DNA from: Sulfuricella sp.
GTDB taxonomy: Bacteria; Pseudomonadota; Gammaproteobacteria; Burkholderiales; Sulfuricellaceae
Assembly (NCBI GenBank): GCA_019911785.1
Contig: JAIOJM010000006.1
Span: 1-8,230, forward strand
DNA length: 8,230 bases
Direction: 5' to 3'
The notes under the pieces are model-generated. The model was given only the letters and a program-made list of their open reading frames with translations. It ran no database searches and was not told the DNA's origin. Below, in pieces: positions 1-5,340 of this stretch. The position numbers and the translations under genes are program-made. Each line of letters opens with the position of its first letter. Position 1 is the first letter of the stretch.

Positions 1-192
1 CTGGCGGGCAGCATCACGCTGACCTTCTTCACCTATGCCTTCGTCAACATGGGCATGGTGAGCGGCATCCTGCCCGTGGTCGGCGTGCCGCTGCCGCTGA
101 TCAGCTACGGCGGGACTTCCATGGTGACACTGCTGGTTGGATTTGGTATGTTGATGAGTATTCAAACCCACCGGAAACTGGTGCAGTCATGA
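1..192 (+). CDS. rodA: RodA, peptidoglycan glycosyltransferase of the elongasome (3' end only)
   Basis: Reading frame 1 is open from the first base to a TGA at 190-192 and gives the last 63 residues of a SEDS-family membrane protein. The fragment holds a hydrophobic helix, then the family-typical stretch [13 protein letters not shown] at about residues 28-40 of the fragment. A last hydrophobic helix follows ([14 protein letters not shown]), with a short basic cytoplasmic tail. RodA polymerises lipid II into glycan strands during rod elongation and works with the transpeptidase PBP2. FtsW shares the SEDS motif. I prefer RodA because rlpA and dacC follow directly, as in the mrd region of many proteobacteria. 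The stop overlaps the start of rlpA (ATGA at 189-192), so the two are probably translationally coupled. The 5' part lies outside the window. Confidence 0.9.
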   Translation: MAGSITLTFFTYAFVNMGMVSGILPVVGVPLPLISYGGTSMVTLLVGFGMLMSIQTHRKLVQS

Positions 193-1139
193 GAAGAGCA
201 GGCAAGGGGCAAGGGGCGAGAGGCGAGAGGCGAGGCTGCGGCCCGATGTTGGCTGCGATTAGCCTGTTGCCCGCCCTTCTGGTCGGCTGCGGCAGCATCG
301 CGCCGCGGCAGGATGCGCCGGTTGCCTCCAAGCCGGAAAAACCGGCTGTAGTGACCAAAAAAGGGGGCGGCTATTACCTCGACGATGGTCCGGGCGACAA
401 CCCGCCCGCCAATCTCGATGGCATTCCCGATGCCGAACCGAAAGTCGAGCCGCTGCACAAGTTCGCCAACCGGCCCTACTCCGTTCTGGGCCAGACCTAT
501 ACCCCAGACACCCGCCTCAAGCCCTACAAGGAAACCGGCGTGGCTTCGTGGTACGGCAGACGCTATCACGGTCAGAAAACCTCGATCGGAGAGGTCTACG
601 ACATGTACGGCATGACTGCGGCGCACCCCACCCTGGCCATCCCGAGTTATGTGCGCGTCACCAACCTGAAGAACAGCAAATCGGTGGTGGTGCGGGTCAA
701 CGACCGCGGCCCGTTTCATAGCGACCGCCTGATCGATTTGTCCTATACCGCGGCCCACAAGCTGGGCGTGCTCGCCGGTGGCAGCACCCAGGTCGAGGTG
801 GAGGCGATAATAGGAGCAAAACCGGCTGAAGCGCCGGTCGCCGCTCCGCTGGCCGACAAGGGCCCTGTTGTCGCGGTGCAGGAAACGCCTTTGCCGCCGG
901 CTGAGAATAACGGCCACTATGTCCAGCTCGGTGCGTTCGGCGCGCAGGAAAATGCCGAGTCTTTCCGCGGCAGGCTCAAGGTGGAGCTGGCCCAGCTGGC
1001 CGACAAGCTGCAAATCCACCCGTCAGACGGGCTGTTCCGGGTGCGCGCCGGGCCTTTCCAGACCCTGGCCGAAGCCAGCCAGGTTGCCGCCGAGATCAAG
1101 AATTCTCTCAACATCAAAACAGTGTTGACCACCCGCTAA
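189..1139 (+). CDS. rlpA: RlpA, septal lipoprotein with DPBB and SPOR domains (endolytic lytic transglycosylase-like)
   Basis: A 316-residue lipoprotein. A hydrophobic segment at residues 20-33 ends in the lipobox LVGC with Cys34 as the predicted lipidated residue. A low-complexity linker runs to about 110, a double-psi beta-barrel domain spans about 116-207, and a SPOR domain spans about 242-314. In the barrel I see E135, H146 and D172, whose spacing (11 and 26) equals that of the catalytic residues E120, H131 and D157 reported for Pseudomonas aeruginosa RlpA. Activity on peptide-stripped glycan is therefore plausible, with the SPOR domain targeting it to septa. The start at 189 overlaps the rodA stop. 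An alternative ATG at 246 would leave a shorter signal peptide without the basic N-terminus. The N-terminal residues 5-16, rich in Gly and Arg, are encoded by a heptamer repeat and look acquired. Confidence 0.93.
   Translation: MRRAGKGQGARGERRGCGPMLAAISLLPALLVGCGSIAPRQDAPVASKPEKPAVVTKKGGGYYLDDGPGDNPPANLDGIPDAEPKVEPLHKFANRPYSVLGQTYTPDTRLKPYKETGVASWYGRRYHGQKTSIGEVYDMYGMTAAHPTLAIPSYVRVTNLKNSKSVVVRVNDRGPFHSDRLIDLSYTAAHKLGVLAGGSTQVEVEAIIGAKPAEAPVAAPLADKGPVVAVQETPLPPAENNGHYVQLGAFGAQENAESFRGRLKVELAQLADKLQIHPSDGLFRVRAGPFQTLAEASQVAAEIKNSLNIKTVLTTR
201..235 (+). repeat. Five tandem 7-bp units (GGCRAGR) inside the rlpA signal-peptide region
   Basis: The bases read as five consecutive heptamers: GGCAAGG, GGCAAGG, GGCGAGA, GGCGAGA, GGCGAGG. 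They lie 12 bases after the rlpA start and encode the Gly/Arg-rich n-region of the signal peptide. Because the unit is not a multiple of three, gain or loss of one unit would shift the frame from the start at 189, while the downstream ATG at 246 would be unaffected. No inverted partner is visible nearby, unlike the other repeats in the window. Confidence 0.85.
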
Positions 1140-1157
1140 CTTTCAAACGGTTTACTT

Positions 1158-2297
1158 ATGATGAAAAAATTCCTTACGCTTGCCTTGCTATTGGCCGCAC
1201 TCCCGGTGTTTGCGGCGCCCCCCGCTGTTCCCCTGCCTCCTGCGCCGGACATCGCTGCCAGAAGTTACATCCTGGTGGACTTCTCCAGCGGCCAGACCTT
1301 GCAGCAACGGGGTGAGGACGAACGCATGGAGCCGGCTTCGCTGACCAAGCTGATGACCGCCTACCTGACTTTCGCCGCCCTGCGCCAGGGCGTGATCGCC
1401 CCTGCCCAGGCATTGCCGGTGTCTGAGCGGGCCTGGCGCGCCGAGGGTTCGCGCATGTTCATCCAGCCGAACACGCCGGTTGCCGTGGACGATCTGATCC
1501 GCGGCATGATCGTGCAATCCGGCAACGATGCCTGCATCACCCTGGCTGAGGGCATCGCCGGCAACGAGGAAGAGTTCGTCCGGCGCATGAATCTGGAAGC
1601 CCGGCGCCTGGGCATGAACAACACCCACTTCATGAATTCCACCGGCCTGCCCCACCCGCAGCACTACACCACGGCGCGCGACCTTTCCCTGCTGGCTCGG
1701 GCGATCATCCGCGATTTCCCCCAATACTATCCGCTCTATTCGCTGAAAGAGTACAAGTACAACAACATCACCCAGGCCAACCGCAATCGCCTGCTGTGGC
1801 AGGATCCCACCGTCGACGGCATGAAAACCGGGCATACCGAATCCGCCGGCTTCTGCCTGATCGCCTCGGCCAAACGCGACTCGCGGCGGCTGCTTTCGGT
1901 GGTACTGGGCACGACTTCGGAAAGCATGCGCGCCAGCGAGAGCCAGAAACTGCTGAATTACGGCTTCCAGAATTTCGACACCCACCATCTGTACCAGAAG
2001 GGGCAAACCGTTGCCACCCTGCCGGTATGGAAAGGCGGCGAAAACATCCTCAAGGCCGGCGTTGCCCAGGATTTCTACATCTCGCTGCCGAAAGGCCAGT
2101 ATGCGCGTCTCAAGGCCACGCTGGTCAGCAAGCAGCCCTTGCTGGCGCCGCTTCCGGCGGGGCAGCAAGTCGGCACCATCCGCTTGACGCTGGATGACAA
2201 GCCCTATGCCGAATACCCGCTGGTGGCGCTGGAAGGCGTGGCCAGGGCGAACTTCTTCAAGCGCGGCTGGGACGGAATCAAGCTGTGGTTCAAATGA
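1158..2297 (+). CDS. dacC: D-alanyl-D-alanine carboxypeptidase, PBP5/PBP6 family
   Basis: A 379-residue serine peptidase S11 family protein that removes the terminal D-Ala from peptidoglycan pentapeptides in the periplasm. A signal peptide at residues 1-20 (MMKKF, hydrophobic core, VFAA) is followed by the penicillin-binding fold. All three active-site motifs are present: S61-L-T-K64 with the nucleophilic serine and general base, S121-G-N123, and K223-T-G. A C-terminal beta-rich domain spans about 275-365. The last residues (FFKRGWDGIKLWFK) form the amphipathic helix that tethers this family to the inner membrane. Length matches the family. The gap from rlpA is 18 bases with only a weak ribosome binding site, and a second ATG at 1161 is an equally possible start. 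Its TGA overlaps the start of the next gene. dacA and dacC cannot be told apart from the sequence alone. Confidence 0.93.
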   Translation: MMKKFLTLALLLAALPVFAAPPAVPLPPAPDIAARSYILVDFSSGQTLQQRGEDERMEPASLTKLMTAYLTFAALRQGVIAPAQALPVSERAWRAEGSRMFIQPNTPVAVDDLIRGMIVQSGNDACITLAEGIAGNEEEFVRRMNLEARRLGMNNTHFMNSTGLPHPQHYTTARDLSLLARAIIRDFPQYYPLYSLKEYKYNNITQANRNRLLWQDPTVDGMKTGHTESAGFCLIASAKRDSRRLLSVVLGTTSESMRASESQKLLNYGFQNFDTHHLYQKGQTVATLPVWKGGENILKAGVAQDFYISLPKGQYARLKATLVSKQPLLAPLPAGQQVGTIRLTLDDKPYAEYPLVALEGVARANFFKRGWDGIKLWFK

Positions 2298-3142
2298 TCT
2301 ACCTCAATGGAAAATTCATGCCGATCGAGGAAGCCTGCGTGCCGGTGCTCGACCGCGGCTTCATCTTCGGCGACGGCGTCTACGAGGTGATCCCGGTCTA
2401 CTCGCGCCGCCCGTTCCGCCTGCGCGAGCATCTGAAGCGCCTGCAGCACAGCCTGGACAGTATCCGTCTGGCCAACCCGCATGGCGAGGATGAATGGGTG
2501 CGCCTGATCGGCGAGCTGGTCGAGCGCAACCAGGAAGAAGACCAGTCGCTCTACCTGCATATCACCCGCGGCGTGGCCAGGCGCGACCACGCCTTCCCGC
2601 CGGGCGTGGCGCCGACGGTGTTCATGATGAGCAACCCGCTGGTGACTTCGACGCCGGAACTGGTGGAAAGCGGCGTCGCCGTGGTGAGCGCGGCGGACAA
2701 CCGCTGGCTGCGCTGCGACATCAAGGCGATTTCTCTGCTGCCCAACGTATTGCTGCGCCAGTTGGCGGTGGATGCGGGTGCGGCAGAAACCCTGCTGCTG
2801 CGCGACGGCTTCCTTACCGAGGGCGCCGCCAGCAACATCTTCGTGGTGCGCGATGACGTCCTGCTGGCTCCGCCGAAAGACAACCTGATGCTGCCCGGCA
2901 TCACCTACGACGTGATCCTGGAACTCGCTGCCGCCGCATCCCTCAGAACCGAGGTGCGGCGCATCAGCGAGCATGAGGTGAGGACCGCGCAGGAGCTGTG
3001 GCTCACCTCCTCGACCAAGGAAGTGCTGGCGATCACCCATCTGGACGGCCAGCCCGTCGCGGATGGCAAGCCGGGTCCGCTGTTCCGCCAGATGTACCAC
3101 CTTTACCAGGATTACAAGAACACCGTGATGAGGGCAGCATGA
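2294..3142 (+). CDS. dat: D-amino-acid transaminase (D-alanine aminotransferase), PLP fold type IV
   Basis: A 282-residue class IV aminotransferase that would interconvert D-alanine and 2-oxoglutarate with pyruvate and D-glutamate in the cytoplasm. Visible family features are the N-terminal YLNG strand, the RGFIFGDGVYE segment at 21-31, K144 in DIKAISLLPN as the Schiff-base lysine, and E176 in LTEGAASN, which should contact the PLP ring nitrogen. These positions are within one residue of the known Bacillus enzyme (K145, E177). I chose ATG 2294, which overlaps the dacC stop as ATGA. A GTG at 2285 would add three residues but is less likely. Placement after a D,D-carboxypeptidase fits a role in D-amino-acid supply or recycling. 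Branched-chain aminotransferase or aminodeoxychorismate lyase are relatives; the start motif and context favour the D-specific enzyme. Confidence 0.87.
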   Translation: MIYLNGKFMPIEEACVPVLDRGFIFGDGVYEVIPVYSRRPFRLREHLKRLQHSLDSIRLANPHGEDEWVRLIGELVERNQEEDQSLYLHITRGVARRDHAFPPGVAPTVFMMSNPLVTSTPELVESGVAVVSAADNRWLRCDIKAISLLPNVLLRQLAVDAGAAETLLLRDGFLTEGAASNIFVVRDDVLLAPPKDNLMLPGITYDVILELAAAASLRTEVRRISEHEVRTAQELWLTSSTKEVLAITHLDGQPVADGKPGPLFRQMYHLYQDYKNTVMRAA

Positions 3143-3164
3143 ATCCGGAAAATACAATTGATTC

Positions 3165-3175
3165 ACCGCAGAGGA
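3165..3175 (+). repeat. Solo copy of the ACCGCAGAGGA motif
   Basis: These 11 bases match 4256-4266 exactly, which is the outer end of the inverted element between lipB and lipA. Here there is no second arm and no tandem continuation; a T-rich run follows. It may be a decayed remnant of that repeat family. Confidence 0.45.
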
Positions 3176-3210
3176 TTTTTTTATCCCCGATCCATTGGAA
3201 TGCTCGCGTA

Positions 3211-3273
3211 TGTAGGAGCGGCGCCCTCGCCGCGATTTGCGACCGCATTCGCGGCGAGGGCGCCGCTCCTACA
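3211..3273. repeat. REP-like perfect palindrome, 25-bp stem and 13-base loop
   Basis: The arms 3211-3235 and 3249-3273 are perfect reverse complements (TGTAGGAGCGG at the outer end), separated by a 13-base loop. The outer sequence resembles the GTAGGAGCGG-type repetitive extragenic palindromes common in pseudomonads and other proteobacteria. In RNA it would be a very stable hairpin between the cell-wall block and the lipoate block. No T-run follows the stem, so it is not a standard intrinsic terminator. It could protect the upstream mRNA end or partly block readthrough. Confidence 0.9.
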
Positions 3274-3312
3274 ACGGTGTTTTGGTTCTAATGAACAACC
3301 GGGGCTTATAAG

Positions 3313-3582
3313 ATGACCGAAGAACGTACCACCCTGCTCGAATTTCCCTGCGCCTTCCCGATCAAGATCATGGGCGAGGCGAGAGAGGGTTTCGCCGATG
3401 CCATGCTGGAAATCGTACTGCGCCACGCGCCGGATTTCGTCGCCGTGAGCATGGAAATGAAGGCCAGCAGTAGCGGCAAGTACGTTTCCCTGACCTGCAC
3501 CATTACCGCTGTTTCCCAGGTCCAGCTCGACGACCTGTACCGCGAGATCAGCGGTCACACTATGGTGTCGATGGCGCTTTAA
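3313..3582 (+). CDS. ybeD: YbeD-like protein, DUF493 family
   Basis: An 89-residue soluble protein matching the DUF493/YbeD family in length and pattern: an N-terminal EFPCAFPIKIMG strand (about 10-21), a helix with AMLEIVLRHAP, a central strand with KYVSLTCTITA, and a final helix DLYREISGH near the C-terminus. The fold in the family is ACT-like (ferredoxin type) and its molecular role is not firmly established. It commonly sits before lipB, as here, which suggests a link to lipoate metabolism or just conserved order. The ATG at 3313 has a GGGG eight bases upstream as a weak ribosome binding site. The stop lies just before the heptamer array that leads into lipB. Confidence 0.88.
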   Translation: MTEERTTLLEFPCAFPIKIMGEAREGFADAMLEIVLRHAPDFVAVSMEMKASSSGKYVSLTCTITAVSQVQLDDLYREISGHTMVSMAL

Positions 3583-3585
3583 TCA

Positions 3586-3667
3586 GTGAGGAGTGAAGAG
3601 TGAGGAGTGAGGAGAAAGGCGCAATGGGGGAGACTTTACTCCTTACTCCTCACTCCTTGCTCCTCAC
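3586..3667. repeat. Inverted pair of 7-bp tandem arrays spanning the start of lipB
   Basis: The left arm (3586-3614) reads GTGAGGA, GTGAAGA, GTGAGGA, GTGAGGA, G. The right arm (3636-3667) on the complementary strand reads GTGAGGA, GCAAGGA, GTGAGGA, GTAAGGA, GTAA. The arms can therefore pair imperfectly over most of their length, with a 21-base spacer. The left arm starts three bases after the ybeD stop, and the right arm lies inside the lipB reading frame. The candidate lipB start at 3624 is in the loop. Confidence 0.88.
3610..3614 (+). promoter_or_regulatory. Shine-Dalgarno site for lipB supplied by the repeat
   Basis: AGGAG lies nine bases before ATG 3624 and is part of the last unit of the left heptamer arm. 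It is the best ribosome binding site near the lipB start and decides my choice of 3624. If the two arms pair in mRNA, this site would sit at the base of the stem loop and could be partly hidden. Confidence 0.55.
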
Positions 3668-4256
3668 CAGGCATTTGGGCCGGGTCGAATACCTGCCGAC
3701 CTGGCAAGCGATGCAGGATTTCACCGCCACGCGCGGGCCGGATACGCCCGATGAGTTGTGGCTGCTCGAGCATCCGCCGGTCTATACCCTGGGTTTGGCG
3801 GGGAAACCGGAGCACCTGCTGCGCGCTACCGATATCCCGGTCGTGAAGATCGACCGCGGCGGCCAGATCACCTACCATGGGCCGGGGCAGGTCGTCGTCT
3901 ACCTGCTGCTGGATTTGAAGCGGCGCAATATCGGTGTCAAGGAGCTGGTGCGGCGCCTGGAGCAGGCGGTGATCGACCTGCTGGAGGGATATGGCACCCA
4001 GGCCGAGCGGCGCGACAAGGCGCCGGGTGTCTATGTCGGCAACGCCAAGATCGCCGCCCTCGGGCTGCGCATCAGGAACGGCTGCTGTTACCACGGCCTG
4101 TGCCTGAACGTGAACATGGATCTGTCCCCGTACGCTGCGATCAACCCCTGCGGTTACGAAGGGCTGGCAGTGACCCAGTGCCGCGATGTCGGCATCACCG
4201 ATAATCTTGAGGTTGTAGGCGAGAAATTAATTGAGAAATTGAAACAAAATATTTAA
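3624..4256 (+). CDS. lipB: Octanoyl-[acyl carrier protein]:protein N-octanoyltransferase
   Basis: LipB transfers octanoate from acyl carrier protein to the lysine of lipoyl domains, the first step of de novo lipoate attachment in the cytoplasm. The 210-residue chain has HPPVYTLG at 50-57, [12 protein letters not shown] at 78-89, K142 in [13 protein letters not shown], and C176 in NPCGYEGL. These are the family lysine and the nucleophilic cysteine that carries the acyl intermediate (K135 and C169 in E. coli, from family knowledge). The conserved body starts around [10 protein letters not shown] at 16-25. The residues before it are encoded by the right arm of a heptamer repeat. Possible starts are GTG 3600, ATG 3624 and TTG 3657; I chose ATG 3624 for its AGGAG. 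The final codons are AT-rich, and the stop TAA shares two bases with the next repeat. Confidence 0.93.
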   Translation: MGETLLLTPHSLLLTRHLGRVEYLPTWQAMQDFTATRGPDTPDELWLLEHPPVYTLGLAGKPEHLLRATDIPVVKIDRGGQITYHGPGQVVVYLLLDLKRRNIGVKELVRRLEQAVIDLLEGYGTQAERRDKAPGVYVGNAKIAALGLRIRNGCCYHGLCLNVNMDLSPYAAINPCGYEGLAVTQCRDVGITDNLEVVGEKLIEKLKQNI

Positions 4257-4379
4257 CCGCAGAGGACGCGGAGGACGCAGAGGAAAAACAAGGCATTGCC
4301 CAGTTTTTCCAAGTCACTCATTCGATGTTTGTACGTCAAGTATTTGAATTCCTCAGCGTCCTCGGCGTCCTCTGCGGTT
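4255..4379. repeat. Inverted pair of 9-bp tandem arrays between lipB and lipA
   Basis: The left arm 4255-4285 contains three 9-bp units (CGCAGAGGA, CGCGGAGGA, CGCAGAGGA) and the right arm 4349-4379 is its reverse complement with 29 of 31 positions matching. The spacer is 63 bases and more AT-rich. The left arm uses the last two bases of the lipB stop codon. The element fills nearly the whole 147-base gap, ending 15 bases before the lipA ribosome binding site (AGGA at 4394-4397). It could fold as a long stem in mRNA. I see no convincing promoter in the spacer. Confidence 0.9.
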
Positions 4380-4403
4380 CAACTGAGTTTTTTAGGATAA
4401 ACA

Positions 4404-5336
4404 ATGGCTGAAAACAGACAAACAGGCGCTGCGAAAACCGCGCGCATCCCGATCAAGATCGTCCCTTCCGAGCCGCTGCGCAAGCCGAGCTGGATCCGAG
4501 CCCAGGCCCCGACCTCGGCCAAATATCAGGAGATCAAGCAGATCCTGCGCAGCCGCAACCTGCACACCGTGTGCGAGGAAGCGGCCTGCCCCAACATCGG
4601 CGAATGCTTCAGCCATGGCACCGCTACCTTCATGATCCTGGGCGACCTGTGCACGCGCCGTTGCCCGTTCTGCGATGTCGCCCACGGCACGCCGCTGCCG
4701 CCCGCCGCCGAGGAGCCGGAGCAGATCGCCGCCTCGGTCGCGGTGATGGGGCTGAAGTACGTGGTGATCACCAGCGTCGACCGCGACGACCTGCGCGACG
4801 GCGGCGCCGGCCACTTCGCCGCCTGCATCCGCGCCACGCGAGAACAGTCCCCGCATACCCGCATCGAGACCCTGGTGCCGGATTTCCGTGGCCGGCTGGA
4901 AGCCGCGCTGGACGCGCTGGCGGCCGACCTGCCCGACGTCCTCAACCACAACCTGGAAACCGTGCCGCGCCTGTACAAGCAGGCCCGCCCCGGCGCCGAC
5001 TATGCCCACTCATTGAAGCTGCTACAGGAATTCAGGCGGCGCTACCCACACATACCCACCAAGTCCGGCCTGATGGTGGGGATAGGCGAAACCGACGAGG
5101 AAATCCTGGAAGTGATGCGCGACCTGCGCGCCCATGGCGTGGAGATGCTGACCATCGGCCAGTATTTGCAGCCGACCCGGCACCACCTGCCGGTGGTGCG
5201 CTTCGTCGAGCCGGCCCAGTTCGACCGCTTTGCTGCGGCGGCTGCGGAGATGGGTTTTACCAATGCCGCCTGCGGGCCGATGGTGAGGTCGAGCTACCAT
5301 GCCGACCGGCAGGCGAAAGAAGCCGGGGCGGTGTGA
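4404..5336 (+). CDS. lipA: Lipoyl synthase, radical SAM enzyme
   Basis: LipA inserts two sulfur atoms into octanoyl chains on lipoyl domains, using two [4Fe-4S] clusters. The 310-residue protein has the auxiliary-cluster cysteines C57-X4-C62-X5-C68 ([12 protein letters not shown]). The radical SAM cluster is C83-X3-C87-X2-C90 (CTRRCPFC). The C-terminal RSSY motif at 295-298 contains the serine that ligates the auxiliary cluster in this family. Length and order match E. coli LipA. The ATG at 4404 has AGGA six bases upstream, a good site lying just outside the repeat. It completes the pathway begun by LipB. Only four bases separate its TGA from the next ATG, so the downstream restriction-modification gene probably shares its transcript. 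Confidence 0.97.
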   Translation: MAENRQTGAAKTARIPIKIVPSEPLRKPSWIRAQAPTSAKYQEIKQILRSRNLHTVCEEAACPNIGECFSHGTATFMILGDLCTRRCPFCDVAHGTPLPPAAEEPEQIAASVAVMGLKYVVITSVDRDDLRDGGAGHFAACIRATREQSPHTRIETLVPDFRGRLEAALDALAADLPDVLNHNLETVPRLYKQARPGADYAHSLKLLQEFRRRYPHIPTKSGLMVGIGETDEEILEVMRDLRAHGVEMLTIGQYLQPTRHHLPVVRFVEPAQFDRFAAAAAEMGFTNAACGPMVRSSYHADRQAKEAGAV

Positions 5337-5340
5337 ACCC

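Larger units (their letters stand above)
3139..3291 (+). other. Possible displaced 5' end of ybeD, or a 50-codon spurious ORF, running through a palindrome
   Basis: An ATG at 3139-3141 overlaps the transaminase stop (ATGA), the same coupling seen twice upstream. It opens 50 codons that end at TAA 3289-3291. The first residues (MNPENTID) look like an ordinary N-terminus, but the rest is translation of the palindrome. The frame is the same as that of ybeD, whose ATG lies 174 bases downstream. I infer that this may once have been the ybeD start, cut off from the body by repeat insertion, with translation now restarting at 3313. Coincidence cannot be excluded and I do not claim a protein is made. 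Confidence 0.3.

Noticed and set aside
1188..2168. 326-codon open frame on the minus strand
   Set aside because: Antisense to dacC, which has all three active-site motifs; no start signal or family resemblance.
2285..2293. GTG start for the transaminase
   Set aside because: The family begins at MIYLNG, and ATG 2294 has the ATGA overlap typical of coupling.
2204..3166. 320-codon open frame on the minus strand
   Set aside because: Antisense to dacC and the transaminase; low-complexity His/Gln/Ala-rich translation with no family pattern.
3211..3273. Intrinsic terminator
   Set aside because: The stem is followed by ACGGTG rather than a T-run, so it is recorded as a REP-like repeat.
3586..3667. 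CRISPR-like array
   Set aside because: Units are 7 bp, contiguous and without unique spacers; the two arrays are in opposite orientation.
4286..4348. Promoter for lipA in the repeat spacer
   Set aside because: The spacer is AT-rich but I could not find a -35 and -10 pair with acceptable sequence and spacing.
5299..5340. Upstream start for the MmeI-like protein
   Set aside because: It would overlap the end of lipA by 38 bases and add a basic 14-residue stretch; family N-termini begin near LSWNEIRSRALEF, matching ATG 5341.
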